DNA of 64,000 bases from an uncultured Candidatus Thioglobus sp. (GTDB taxonomy: Bacteria; Pseudomonadota; Gammaproteobacteria; PS1; Pseudothioglobaceae). The stretch lies in assembly GCA_905182815.1 (NCBI GenBank), contig CAJJCX010000003.1, positions 1-64,000 of the forward strand, written 5' to 3'. Each line of letters opens with the position of its first letter. The stretch's first letter is position 1. A model generated the notes under the pieces. That model was not told where the DNA came from. It saw only the letters and a list, made by a program, of their open reading frames with translations, and did no database searches. Positions 40,414 through 50,398 of the stretch are shown here, one piece after another. The position numbers were made by a program, and so were the translations under genes.

Positions 40414-41190
40414 ATGATTACAGTTAAAAATTTATCAAAACATTTTGGCGGAATCAAGGCAGTTGATGGTGTTGACTTGCATATTGAGCGAGGCTCGATA
40501 ACTGGTTTAGTGGGCCCAAATGGTGCTGGAAAAACCACAATGTTTAATTTGATTGCTGGACTTTATCAGCCTTCAGAGGGTGAAATAATTCTTGATGGTG
40601 AAGACGTAACAAGCTTAACTTCTCACCAACTTTTTCATAAAGGACTCTTAAGAACATTTCAAATAGCCCATGAGTTTCCAACCCTAAGTGTCTTGGAAAA
40701 CTTAATGATGGTGCCTGCAGATCAGTTAGGCGAAAGCTTGATGAATACTTGGTTAAAGCGCAAACAAATTCATGTTCAGGAGAGAGAGCTTCAAAAAAAA
40801 GCAGAAGAAGTTATCGATTTCCTGAGTATTAGCCACCTTAAGAATGAAAGAGCGGGTAATCTTTCTGGTGGACAGAAAAAATTGCTAGAGTTAGCTCGTA
40901 CTATGATGGTTGATGCTAAGGTTGTTCTTTTAGATGAGGTTGGAGCAGGCGTTAATCGAACACTCCTTAATCAGATTGGTGATGCCATATTAAGGCTTAA
41001 TTCAGAAAGAGGGTATACATTTTGCATGATTGAGCACGATATGGATTTTATTTCAAGGCTTTGTAATCCAGTAGTAGTTTTAGCTGAAGGTCGAATTTTG
41101 ACAAGCGGCACCCCTGATGAAATTAAAAGTAGTGATGCGGTTATTGAGGCCTATCTAGGTAAAGGAATTAAGACCGAGGCTACGAGTTAA
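40414..41190 (+). CDS. livG: Branched-chain amino-acid-type ABC transporter ATP-binding protein LivG
   Basis: One of the two ATPases of a HAAT-family importer. The 258-residue product has Walker A GPNGAGKTT (34-42), Q-loop region RTFQIAHEFPTLSVLEN, signature LSGGQKKLLELART, Walker B VVLLDEVGAGVN and H-loop CMIEHDMDFI. The Glu normally after the Walker B Asp is present. The stop overlaps the ATG of livF. It is the first gene of the livGFHM run. Confidence 0.93.
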   Translation: MITVKNLSKHFGGIKAVDGVDLHIERGSITGLVGPNGAGKTTMFNLIAGLYQPSEGEIILDGEDVTSLTSHQLFHKGLLRTFQIAHEFPTLSVLENLMMVPADQLGESLMNTWLKRKQIHVQERELQKKAEEVIDFLSISHLKNERAGNLSGGQKKLLELARTMMVDAKVVLLDEVGAGVNRTLLNQIGDAILRLNSERGYTFCMIEHDMDFISRLCNPVVVLAEGRILTSGTPDEIKSSDAVIEAYLGKGIKTEATS

Positions 41191-41894
41191 TGGCTTATCT
41201 TGAAGGTAAAAATTTAGTTGCATCATACGGAGTAGTTCCAATACTCCATGAATGCTCTGTTGAAGTTGAAAAAGGTGAGCTTGCAGTAATTGTTGGCCCA
41301 AATGGTGCAGGAAAGTCTACTGTAATGAGAGTATTGCTCGGGATGCTGGAGGCAACTTCAGGTTCAGTAACGCTAGATGGAAAAGATATTTCAATGCTTT
41401 CTACTCAGGACAGAATTAGCCATGGATTAGCATTTGTTCCTCAAACAAAAAATGTTTTCCCTTCAATGACAGTTGAAGAAAATCTTCAGATGGGTGGTTT
41501 TATTAGGCAAGATGACATCAATAAAACAATTGAAGAGGTCTACGCGCTTTTTCCAATTCTCTATGACAAACGCAAACAACTTGCAGAGCAGCTTTCTGGC
41601 GGCCAAAGGCAACAGGTTGCATTTGGAAGGGCTATGATGACGAAACCTTCAATTATGCTTTTAGACGAGCCAACAGCAGGAGTTTCACCAATAGTGATGG
41701 ATGAAATTTTTTCTAATATTTTGGACGTTAGAAATGCTGGTATGGCTGTTCTTATGGTTGAGCAAAATGCACAGCAAGCTCTTAACATAGCTGATAAGGG
41801 CTACGTTTTAGTATCTGGACGTAATGAGCATACTGGAACTGGTAAAGAGCTCATAAATAACCCTGAAGTTAGAAAAAAGTTTTTAGGAGGTTAG
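41190..41894 (+). CDS. livF: Branched-chain amino-acid-type ABC transporter ATP-binding protein LivF
   Basis: The second ATPase, 234 residues, with Walker A GPNGAGKST, FVPQTKNVFPSMTVEENL (Q-loop), signature LSGGQRQQVAFGRA, Walker B IMLLDEPTAGVSP and H-loop LMVEQNAQQAL. It overlaps livG by one base and is followed directly by livH, whose AGGAGG ribosome site lies in the livF end. Confidence 0.94.
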   Translation: MAYLEGKNLVASYGVVPILHECSVEVEKGELAVIVGPNGAGKSTVMRVLLGMLEATSGSVTLDGKDISMLSTQDRISHGLAFVPQTKNVFPSMTVEENLQMGGFIRQDDINKTIEEVYALFPILYDKRKQLAEQLSGGQRQQVAFGRAMMTKPSIMLLDEPTAGVSPIVMDEIFSNILDVRNAGMAVLMVEQNAQQALNIADKGYVLVSGRNEHTGTGKELINNPEVRKKFLGG

Positions 41895-42930
41895 ATGACG
41901 TCAGACTCAATTGATATTATTAATGCATTTGCCTTACTAACTAATTTTGTAATTCTTCCTGCATTATCTTATGGCTCACAATTAGCATTGGGAGCACTAG
42001 CTGTAACTTTAGTTTATTCAGTATTGAGGTTTTCTAATTTTGCTCAAGGCGATAGTATGGCGTTTGGGACAATGATTGTTATATTACTTACTGGTTTTAT
42101 GATTAGTAGAGGCTGGACAATTTCAGGAATTCCCACTGCTCTATTAGTAATCCCTATAGCTATAGTATTTACCTCAATGTACTTGCTTACAATGGATAGA
42201 CTGATTTATCGGCATTATCGAAAAATAAAAGCAAAATCAATTACGATCGTAATGTCTTCAATAGGAGTTATGTTTGTTACTGGGGGAATAGTTAGGTTCG
42301 TATTAGGCGCTACTGCGCAAAAATTTGAAGATGGTGAGAGGTTTATTTTTTCTGTTAGAGAGTTTAAGGCTTATACCGGCCTTGAGCAAGGAATTGCCTT
42401 CAAAACGTCTCAATTTTTAACTATTACCATCGCTTTTTTATTAGTTGCTTTTGTATTTTACTTTTTACAAAAAACTAAAACGGGTAAGGCTATGAGAGCT
42501 TATTCTGACAATAAAGAGTTAGCACTTCTTTCTGGTATTGATCCAGATAAGATGGTTCAAATAACTTGGCTATTAGTTGCAGCTCTTACTACAATTGCTG
42601 GCGCACTTTATGGACTAGATAAAGGCTTTCGCACCTCAACAATATCATTTATTACTCTTACCAATTTTTGCCTCTGTCATTGTAGGCGGTATTGGCTCTC
42701 CAATTGGGGCAATTGCAGGTGCTTTCTTAGTTGCATTTTCTGAAATACTCCTTACTTATGCCTACAAAAAGTTTTTAATATACTTATTACCACTATCGAT
42801 GCATCCTTCGTCTTTGGTTCAGCTTATTGGTACTGAGTATAAATATGCAATATCCTTTGTTATTTTGGTTATTGTTCTTTTAATAAAGCCTACTGGGTTA
42901 TTTAAAGGTAAGGTGATAGTCGATGAATAA
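41895..42930 (+). CDS. livH: Branched-chain amino-acid-type ABC permease LivH (one frame break)
   Basis: Inner-membrane permease with about eight membrane helices and about 344 residues after repair. Typical blocks are LALGALAVTLVYSVLRFSNF, MRAYSDNKELALLSGID and VGGIGSPIGAIAGAFLVAF. The last is visible only after removing one base near 42645-42662, where the raw frame loses the pattern at TLTNFCLCH. The repaired frame ends KVIVDE at 42930 and overlaps livM by 8 bases, as expected for these operons. Confidence 0.9.
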
Positions 42931-44295
42931 TCTAAATAATGTTTGGCAATCGTATAGAGCAATTATTACTTTCTCCCTTATGGGTTTTGTACTTTTATTT
43001 GTTGGTTTTAATCAGTCATGGGCACTTGTAATAGGCATTATTAACATGTCTTTGATTTCAGCTATTATGGCCTTAGGTGTAAATATCCAATGGGGTTATG
43101 CTGGATTATTTAATGTTGGAATTATGGGGTTTGCCGCCTTGGGAGGCGTTAGTGTTGTTTTAATTTCTCAGCAACCTGTTACTGAGGCGATAGATGCTGG
43201 TGGTATAAAGATGCTTCTTGCTTTGGCTCTAGGAGCTGCAACGATTGCCGCAGGAGTTTTATTAAATAGAAGGGGGTCAATAAATGGTTAATATCTTTAA
43301 TTGTAGTTATTGGTTATCTCTTTACAAGATATTATTTTTCTGAAGCTTCAGATTTAATTGAAAAGGTAGACCCTGCAATTACAGGCTATTTAGGTGGTTT
43401 TGGACTTCCTATAATGCTCTCTTGGATAGTGGGTGGCTTAGCTGCAGCTGGAGCCGCATGGTGGATTGGAAAAATTACCTTGAGCTTAAGGTCTGATTAT
43501 CTTGCGATAGCAACTCTTGGAATTTCTGAAATTATTATTTATGTCATCAAAAATGAAGACTGGTTTGTAAGGGGACTTAAGAATGTTTATGGACTTCAAA
43601 GACCTGTTCCTTATGAAGTTGATATGCAAAAATCAGAATGGCTTCAAAATATTGTTGCTTGGATTCATAAGTCAGAGTTGCAGTTTTTGTCTCAATCAGA
43701 GCAAATTGATAAGCTAGGTGACTATGTTCGAGAGGCATCGGTCGTATTTGTAAAGCTTAGTTATTCAGGTTTATTTCTTGTAATTTTAGTCGCCTTCATT
43801 GTTCTTTCTAATCTTGCTTTAAATTCTCCATGGGGCAGAAAAGTAAGAGCAATAAGGGATAATGAAGTGGCAGCCTCTGCGATGGGTAAAAATATTACGC
43901 GTCAACATTTACAAATTTTTGTTATTGGATCAGCAATTGTAGGTATCGCTGGTGCATTACTAGTTACCTATGATGGAATATTTATTCCTACTGCATATCA
44001 GCCCCTTCGATTTACTTTTTTGATTTGGGTGATGGTTATTGTTGGAGGTTCAGGTAATAATTTAGGGTCGGTTCTAGGGGCTTTTATTATGTGGTTTATT
44101 TGGATTCAGTCTGGTCCTATAGGCCTTTGGGTGGTTGAAATGCTTGGTAATTATGTTCAAGAAGGAAATACATCATTAGAGTTTATAGAAGATCGAGTTC
44201 ACTATCTAAGGCTTATCTTTATGGGCAGCATAATGCTCTTGATCATGAGATTTTCTCCTGGCGGAATTCTTCCAGAGAAAAATAAAGAACTGTAA
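42923..44295 (+). CDS. livM: Branched-chain amino-acid-type ABC permease LivM (one frame break)
   Basis: The second permease, about 457 residues after repair. The first part has SAIMALGVNIQWGYAGLFNVG, the LivM signature. A break near 43280-43290, where one base is missing, stops the raw frame at RRGSING. The next frame reads KWLISLIVVIGYLFTRYYFSEA and joins the second part with LSLRSDYLAIATLGISEI, RAIRDNEVAASAMGKN and VIVGGSGNNLGSVLGAF. It is long for LivM because of an insert around residues 205-275 containing polar sequence. A terminator follows it. Confidence 0.9.
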
Positions 44296-44316
44296 TATGT
44301 TCTTTAAATTGGGCTG

Positions 44317-44355
44317 AAATGAACTATTCTAGAAAGGTTTAGTTCATTTTTTTTT
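44317..44355 (+). terminator. Terminator between livM and livK
   Basis: Ten-base-pair perfect stem AAATGAACTA (44317-44326) and TAGTTCATTT (44340-44349), with a 13-base loop and a continuing T run to 44355. It lies 21 bases after the livM stop and would stop transcription before the binding-protein gene. Confidence 0.75.
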
Positions 44356-44472
44356 ATAATATTTTTAACACAAACTACAGGAAACTGTTTATCATTAAGG
44401 GGATTCCCATAAGAAATACGCTTTAATACTTTATTAGGTGTAGGGACTCTTTTTTATATTTTAGGAGACGAA

Positions 44473-45654
44473 ATGAAAGGTTATTTAAAAACAACAGCTG
44501 GATTTGTATTATCAGCTACGATGGCATCAGTATCACATGCTGATGTAACTATAGGAGAGCTACAGGGATTTACTGGACCGCTTGAATCAATGATTGGTGC
44601 GATGTCTGGTGGTGCAAACTTAGCAGTAACTGAGGCTAATGCTTCTGGTAACTACCTCCAAGGAACAATCAATGTTGTGCAGGGCGATTCAGTATGTATC
44701 GATCCAGCCGTTGCGATTGCTCAAGCAGAAAAAATGATTAATGATGATAATGTTATGGCTATTATGGGTCCTAACTGTTCAGGTAATACTGGTGCAGTTA
44801 TAACCAACGTGCTTGTACCTAATGGTATTGTTTCAATTTCACCATCAGCTACTTCACCTGCTTTAACTACTCTAGAAGACGGTGGATGGTTCTTTAGAAC
44901 TGCTCCTTCAGATGCTAGACAAGGTCCAGTACTTGCAAGTATTGCAATGTCAAGAGGACAAACTGATATGGCTGTAACTCACTCAAATAGTGACTATGGT
45001 AAAGGTTTGGCTGATGCATTTGTAACTGCTTATGAAGCTATGGGTGGAACAGTTACAGTTATGGCTGGACATGATGACGACAAGGCTGACTATTCAGCTG
45101 ATGTTGCTGCATTGTCTGCAGGTGGCTCAGCTACTTTAGCTATATTAGGTTATGCTGATACTGGTGGTAGAGGAATTATTGCTGCTTCTGAAGATACTGG
45201 TGCATTTTCTGACTATGTATTTGGTGATGGTATGATCAGTGCAGTAACTTCAGGCTGCTGTTGCAGATGGATCATGGGGTACTTTACCTTCTCCTGATGC
45301 AACTCTTGGTGCTAACTGGCTTGCAGTAGCTGCAGCTGGTGGTGTTGATGGTTCTGGTGTATATTCAGCTGAATCTTATGATGCTATGGCATTAATTATT
45401 CTTGCTTCACAGGCTGCAGGTTCATCAGATAGAGCAGCTATTCAAGCAGAAGTAATGGGTATTGCTAATGGTCCAGGTATGGAGTGTCATGCTGGTGACT
45501 TGGCTACTGCCTTAAATGGATTTCAGGCGGCTTAGTAGTTGACTATGTTGGTGCTACTGGTGTTGAATTTGACGCAGGTGGAACAGCTAATGGTTCATAT
45601 GCAGAGCGTGAAGTTATTGGTGGTGCATTTACTAACGTAAAGATCCATAAGTAA
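44473..45654 (+). CDS. livK: Branched-chain amino-acid-type ABC substrate-binding protein (two frame breaks)
   Basis: Periplasmic solute-binding protein (Peripla_BP_6 type), about 393 residues after repair. A Sec signal peptide (residues 1-23, ending SHA) precedes the first lobe (TIGELQGFTGPL, INDDNVMAIMGPNCSG, VSISPSATSPAL). Breaks lie near 45252-45258 (one extra base before AVADGSWGTLP) and near 45513-45523 (before GGLVVDYVGATGVEF). The end is VKIHK at 45654. TAGGAGA precedes the ATG. It has its own transcription unit between two terminators, suggesting higher expression than the permeases. The ligand (amino acids, amides or urea) is unknown. Confidence 0.9.
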
Positions 45655-45673
45655 TAAGCTTTAAATTTTGACT

Positions 45674-45703
45674 AAAAAGCCCGTCTTATGACGGGCTTTT
45701 TTT
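45674..45703 (+). terminator. Strong rho-independent terminator after livK
   Basis: Stem AAAAGCCCGTC / GACGGGCTTTT (45674-45685 with 45690-45701) with a four-base loop and a run of seven T. It lies 20 bases after the livK stop. Confidence 0.95.
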
Positions 45704-45732
45704 ATTTTTAAAATTTCTATCTAATTATGAAT

Positions 45733-45760
45733 TTACAACATTTTCTTAGACTGGTATTAT
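45733..45760 (+). promoter_or_regulatory. Probable promoter of the DUF4282 gene
   Basis: TTACAA at 45733-45738 and TATTAT at 45755-45760 with a 16-base spacer. TGG just before the -10 makes an extended -10 (TGnTATTAT). The gene starts at 45797. Confidence 0.45.
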
Positions 45761-45796
45761 ATTAACTTAGATTGAAGAAAAATAAGGGCAATCAAA

Positions 45797-46156
45797 ATGA
45801 ATAATAATGAGATCTTAGAAGGTATAAAAAAAGCTTTTAAACTTTCAGTAGATAAGCTAGATAACCATTACATGTTTTATCTAGATGAGATGGTGACTCC
45901 AAAGCTTATAACGCTTTTCTATTGGATACTGTTATTTGCCTTTATAACAAAAGGGCTTGGAGACATATTCCTTGAAGGTGATTTCTGGCGTGGTCTAGTC
46001 TGGGTAATTGGAGGCTCTTTAGCCTCTCGAGTAGCCTGTGAAATGGTTGTAATTCTATTTAGAATTAATGAAAACTTAAATGAAATTAATGAAAAAACTA
46101 GTGAGAATGACTCCCTAAGTAGCACTAGTTTTGAAAAAGATTACTACAAGCATTAA
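45797..46156 (+). CDS. DUF4282-like small membrane protein
   Basis: A 119-residue protein with two membrane segments (about 36-52 and 67-87) separated by a short acidic loop. It has a conserved-looking EMVTPKLITLFYWILL and a second helix leading into RVACEMVVILFRINENL, which fits the DUF4282 pattern. The C-terminus is polar with repeated Asn/Glu. Function is unknown. It sits alone between the livK terminator and a rarD-like gene. Confidence 0.75.
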   Translation: MNNNEILEGIKKAFKLSVDKLDNHYMFYLDEMVTPKLITLFYWILLFAFITKGLGDIFLEGDFWRGLVWVIGGSLASRVACEMVVILFRINENLNEINEKTSENDSLSSTSFEKDYYKH

Positions 46157-46218
46157 TAAAAATAACATTAGATTATTTAGTCTACAATAGGCGTTTTTCT
46201 TATGTAAGTTTTTGCTTT

Positions 46219-47079
46219 ATGAATAAAGGCATCCTGCTTGTCCTTTCAGGCTATCTGATGTGGGGAGCATTCCCTCTTTATTGGGCATTACTGAACCATG
46301 TTAACCCGTCTGAAGTTCTTATTCACAGGATCTTTGGTCAATTCCTGTTCTATTTATCTTGTCTACTTCAAGCCATCATGGCAGGCAAACTTTAAAGAAG
46401 CAATATCCTCTAAAAAAGAATTATTTTTCTTATTTTTAACTGCTATCCTCATCACCATTAATTGGGGAGGGTACATTCTTGCTGTAAATTTGGAGCGAGT
46501 TGTTGAGGCATCTATGGGCTACTTCTTAGCTCCAGTAATAAACATGATTGGTGGCTATATCTTTTTCCATGAAAGAATTTCTAGACTTAAGCAGTGGGCA
46601 GTATTTTTTGCAACAATAGGTGCGCTATATTATGTTTTTAGTGGTGACTCCTTCCCTTGGCTTGGTCTTCTTATTGGACTTACTTTCTCTTCGTATGGAA
46701 TTGCAAGAAAGGCAATGGTTACTTCAGCAGTTCCAGGGCTATATATTGAGACATTGCTTCTTTTGCCATTTATTTTTATATTTAGCTTATGGTTTTATGC
46801 AAATTATGATTTAGCTATTTTTAATATAAACTATCAACAGATATTTTATTAATTTTGGCAGGGATTGTTACTGTTGTTCCGTTAGCATTATTCACTGCAG
46901 GTACAAAATTGCTCCCAATGACAACCGTAGGTATATTATTCTTAATTACTCCTACGTTACAATTTTTAGTTGGCTATGTGTTGTATGATGAGCCTGTTAA
47001 TTTCAATCAATTACTTGGATTTATTGGTGTTTGGGTCGGACTTGTTATGTATAGTTATGCTCTTATAAAGGACAAATAG
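46219..47079 (+). CDS. rarD: RarD-type EamA permease (three frame breaks)
   Basis: A drug/metabolite transporter-superfamily protein, about 286 residues and ten membrane segments after repair. The start at 46219 reads MNKGILLVLSGYLMWGAFPLYW, which is diagnostic for RarD. SEVLIHRIFWSIPVLF follows after adding one base near 46335. A second shift near 46370 joins SWQANFKEA. A third near 46845 joins QQIFLLILAGIVTVVPLALF, then ITPTLQFLVGYVLYDEP and the end at 47079. The substrate is unknown; RarD is often linked to resistance phenotypes. Confidence 0.85.
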
Positions 47080-47123
47080 TTCACTCAAGAAAGCTTACTG
47101 AAGTCTCTTATGCGGAAAGTTTT

Positions 47124-47762
47124 ATGAAGAATACTAAAAATATGATTCCTACAATTTTTAAAACACTGCATGTGTCAAATCAAGATGAATTAGGGGAGCT
47201 TTATAAAAATTGGGATGAATACGAGAGTGACGTTATTCAATTAGCTGGTTACGTTGGTCATCTAATTACAACTGAGGCTCTGCTTAGGCACTTAAAGGAT
47301 AAGGAGGCCAAGATATTGGATGCAGGTTGCGGTACTGGACTGGTAGGTGATATTCTTTATAGCAAGGAATATAAAAACATAGTTGGTGTGGATTTTTCAA
47401 AGGAAATGCTCAATAGAGCGCTCAAAAAAAATGTTTATGAGTCTCTAAGTTTATGTGATTTAACTCAAAAGATAGAGTTTGAAGATAACTCTTTTGATGC
47501 TATTGTTTGTGCGGGTACTTTTACATGTGGTCATGTCGGGCCTGAAGCACTTAATGAAATGATAAGAATAACAAAAAATGATGGATACATAAGCTTTACA
47601 GTTCGAAAGCAAGAGTGGGAAGCATCGCCTTATGAAAAAATTATCAAAGAATTAGAACGCTCTAAGTTGTGGCAGCAGGTTGAGCGCTATACAGTCAAAG
47701 TACAACACTCAAGAGGGCGTAACTTGTCAATTATGCTTGTATCAAGTAACCAAATAAAATAA
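47124..47762 (+). CDS. Class-I SAM-dependent methyltransferase
   Basis: A 212-residue methyltransferase with SAM-binding motif I ILDAGCGTGLVG, motif II GVDFSKEML and a post-motif DNSFDAIVCAGTFT, then EALNEMIRITKNDGYI. The N-terminal YKNWDEYESDV is like Williams-Beuren/WBSCR27-type or UbiE-like methyltransferases. The substrate is unknown. It ends 2 bases before an EamA transporter and follows the RarD-like gene closely, so it may be in a small export-related operon. Confidence 0.82.
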   Translation: MKNTKNMIPTIFKTLHVSNQDELGELYKNWDEYESDVIQLAGYVGHLITTEALLRHLKDKEAKILDAGCGTGLVGDILYSKEYKNIVGVDFSKEMLNRALKKNVYESLSLCDLTQKIEFEDNSFDAIVCAGTFTCGHVGPEALNEMIRITKNDGYISFTVRKQEWEASPYEKIIKELERSKLWQQVERYTVKVQHSRGRNLSIMLVSSNQIK

Positions 47763-47763
47763 T

Positions 47764-48672
47764 ATGTTTTTAGGTTTTTCAAATCAAAATAAAGCGTACC
47801 TTTTTGCGGGCATTGCTATTTTTTTCTGGTCTACTGTTGCTACTGCTTTTAAGCTTGCTTTAGAACATTTAGAGCCTATTCAGTTGGTTTTTTATTCGAC
47901 ACTATTTTCAGTAATAGTGCTTTTTTTTATTGCCCTTATTCAAGGCAAGATTGGTTTAATTAAGAGTTTCTCGAAGCGTGCTCTGATGCAATGCGCTTTT
48001 CTTGGACTTTTAAACCCATGCCTTTATTACATAATTCTTTTTAAAGGTTATGATATTTTGCCTGCACAAGAGGCCATGGTGATCAACTTTAGCTGGCCAA
48101 TCATGATTGTTATTTTATCCATTCCAATTCTTAAGCAAAAAATTGATATTAAATCCTTCTTGTCAATTATTGTTTGTTATGTTGGAGTTGTTGTTATCGC
48201 TACAAAAGGTGATGTATTTTCAATGCAGTTTGAGAATTCTTTAGGGGTTGTTTACATTCTAATTACGACTGTTATATGGTCTTTATTTTGGCTTTTCAAC
48301 ACCAAAAATTCAAATGACTCTGTAGTGAGTTTATTTTTAATTTTTTTATTTAGTTTGCCCTATATTTTGATAATTACTTACTTTAGTGATTCATTTGTTA
48401 TCCCCTCATTAAAGGGCTTCATTGGCTCTGCATATATAGGGCTCTTTGAGATGGGGATTTCCGTAGTTCTTTGGCAGTCAGCTTTAAAAATCTCAACAAC
48501 TGTTTCAAGGGTTGCAAGTCTTGTTTTTATAACCCCTTTTTTATCTCTGTTAATTCTTCATTTTGTATTAAAAGAGGATATCTTGGCTTCAACTATTTTT
48601 GGAGTTATTCTTATTTGTTCAGGCCTAATATTACAAAAATACTTTACTAGAAAGAGTGTGGAAATTTCTTGA
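47764..48672 (+). CDS. EamA/DMT-family transporter
   Basis: A 302-residue inner-membrane protein with about ten helices in two EamA repeats. Typical motifs are AIFFWSTVATAFKLALEHLEP, the repeat end LPAQEAMVINFSWPIMIVIL and SRVASLVFITPFLSLLILHFVLKEDI. It probably exports amino acids or other small metabolites; the specific cargo is not readable. It starts 2 bases after a methyltransferase. Confidence 0.88.
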   Translation: MFLGFSNQNKAYLFAGIAIFFWSTVATAFKLALEHLEPIQLVFYSTLFSVIVLFFIALIQGKIGLIKSFSKRALMQCAFLGLLNPCLYYIILFKGYDILPAQEAMVINFSWPIMIVILSIPILKQKIDIKSFLSIIVCYVGVVVIATKGDVFSMQFENSLGVVYILITTVIWSLFWLFNTKNSNDSVVSLFLIFLFSLPYILIITYFSDSFVIPSLKGFIGSAYIGLFEMGISVVLWQSALKISTTVSRVASLVFITPFLSLLILHFVLKEDILASTIFGVILICSGLILQKYFTRKSVEIS

Positions 48673-48732
48673 TTCTAAGGTAGGGTTAATAATTTAATAT
48701 ATAATTCTTATTTTTCTGCTAAGGATGAAGAT

Positions 48733-49241
48733 ATGTCTTATCTTACTAAACTTAAAGGCTCTCCAGCATCAATTCCACCTAGGCCATCATTCAAAGAAAT
48801 GGGCTTTATTTCTTTAGGTGCTTTCCTAGCAGCATGTGTCATTGGATTCTTAGCGTATTACACTAATGAGCCCATTATTATGGGCTCATTTGGTGCATCA
48901 ATCTTTGTTTTATTTGTACTTCCTGATTCTCCATTTGCGCAGCCTCGAAATGTCATTGTTGGTCACTTTGTTACAACTCTTGTGGGGCTTATTTTTTACC
49001 ATCTTGTTAGTTCTGATTGGTGGAGTATGGCTTTAGCTTTGGCTTTTGCTATTGCATTAATGCAGTTTCTAAGAGTTCCTCATCCACCGGCAGGCTCTAA
49101 CCCGTTTATTGTTTTTTTGCTTGGCGCTAATTGGGATTATCTTGATGGATGCCAACCCTCATAGGCTCTGTATTAATCGTAATGGTAGCACTTCTTTATA
49201 ACAACTTATCTAAAAATAGAAGTTACCCTAAATACTGGTAA
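48733..49241 (+). CDS. HPP-family membrane protein (one frame break)
   Basis: About 169 residues with four membrane segments. It has the eponymous motif PHPPAGSNPFIVF and the family start SFGASIFVLFVLPDSPFAQPRN. A break near 49143-49149 ends the raw frame at DGCQPS. The next frame reads MPTLIGSVLIVMVALLYNNL and ends SYPKYW at 49241. HPP proteins are poorly characterised; some are linked to nitrite transport. GAAGAT precedes the ATG. Confidence 0.85.
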
Positions 49242-49273
49242 CAATTTTTTTAAATATTATTTTGAGTTAGTGT

Positions 49274-49854
49274 TTATATAATGTTACAAGCTTCCTCAAA
49301 ATCTAGTCGTGGTGCTCGGGGACGTAATTTTGACTCATCTCCATAACCAATTCCACAAATAAAAATAGCTTTATTCTTATTATCTGGGAAGAATTCCTGA
49401 TTTAGTGTCTCCTTGTTAAATCCAAGCATTGGACAGCAATCTAGACCTATAGAGCGAGCTGCAATAATAAAGTATGCGCCTTGGAGCGCTGAGTTAAATT
49501 CCGCAGTATTTTTTATTATTTTATCTTTGCCTTCGTAAAAAGATTTGGCATCATTATGTGGAGATAGGGTTGGTAGTGATTCATAAAATTTAGTGTCATA
49601 GCTAATGATTACTACAGATGGAGCTTCATAGTTTTGTCAATATTTCCCTCATCCAAGGACGGCTTGATTCTATTTTTTGCTTCAGCACTTTGGATAAATG
49701 TAAATCTTGCAGGACAGCAATTGCCAGAGGTTGGTGCAAATTTTAGTAAATCATAGATTTGATGAATTTGATCATTAGTAATATCTTTATTTAACCATCC
49801 CTTATGACTGCGTGCTGTTCTAAAGAGTGTGTCTAGAGTTTTAGTGGAGAGCAT
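49274..49854 (-). CDS. Nitroreductase-fold protein, RutE-like (one frame break)
   Basis: An FMN-dependent nitroreductase-family protein, about 193 residues after repair, near the RutE length of 196. The start has LFRTARSHKGWLNKDITNDQI, KFAPTSGNCCPARFTFIQS and EAKNRIKPSLDEGN. One base is missing near 49616-49630, after which APSVVIISYDTKFYESLP, LQGAYFIIAARSIGLDCCPM and LRPRAPRLDFEEACNII follow to 49274. RutE reduces malonic semialdehyde in uracil breakdown, but no other rut genes are present, so substrate is open. It is divergent from hinT. Confidence 0.83.
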
Positions 49855-49868
49855 ATAGCCTGACCTTA

Positions 49869-49889
49869 TTAATTATTAATTATTAATTA
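49869..49889. repeat. Short tandem repeat (TTAATTA) x3
   Basis: Three head-to-tail copies of a 7-base AT unit in the divergent gap between the nitroreductase and hinT starts. It may only be an AT-rich promoter-region artefact. Confidence 0.5.
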
Positions 49890-49946
49890 TATGTTCTTCT
49901 AGTGTATCTTTAATAATAGAATTTGAAAGATATAAAAAACTGAACT

Positions 49947-50285
49947 ATGAAAAATTGTATTTTTTGCTCAATTATTAAGGGCGATATACCCTGCTGAAAA
50001 ACTTTATGAAGATGACAAGTGTTGGCTTTTAAGGATGTAAATGCACAAGCTCCTGAGCATTTTTTAGTAATACCAAAAGAACATATTTCTACACCTAATG
50101 ATGCGACTGATGAGGCTCTGCTTGGCAAACTAAATACTACTGCAGTTATGATTGCTAAAGAGCGTGGATTTTCTGAAAGTGGTTATAGACTTGTTATGAA
50201 TTGTAATGGTGATGGCTGTCAAAGTGTATTTCATATACACCTTCATTGCTTGGGTGGACGTCAGTTGAATTGGCCACCAGGTTAG
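49947..50285 (+). CDS. hinT: HIT-family nucleotide-binding protein HinT (two frame breaks)
   Basis: HinT is a purine nucleoside phosphoramidase. Repaired, the product is about 112 residues starting MKNCIFCSIIKGDIPAEKL at 49947, then FKDVNAQAPEHFLVIPKEHIST, GFSESGYRLVMNCN and the catalytic His triad HIHLHCLGGR. Breaks: one extra C near 49989-49992 (after GDIP) and one missing T near 50021 (before LAFKD). Size and order match HinT. It precedes parC by about 110 bases. Confidence 0.9.
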
Positions 50286-50325
50286 GCCTTTTAAGGAAGA
50301 TAAATAATTAATCTTAAATGGGTTC

Positions 50326-50370
50326 AGAGTTGAATTAAAATAACGCCAACTCTAACTCTTTTTTGAGTTA
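50326..50370 (+). promoter_or_regulatory. Tandem hairpins ahead of parC
   Basis: AGAGTTG (50326-50332) pairs with CAACTCT (50347-50353). Immediately after, TAACTC (50353-50358) pairs with GAGTTA (50365-50370) around six T. These may be a weak terminator of hinT or a leader element of parC; 28 bases separate the second hairpin from the ATG. Confidence 0.35.
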
Positions 50371-50398
50371 AATTTTCGAAATATAAACTAAGGAAAGA

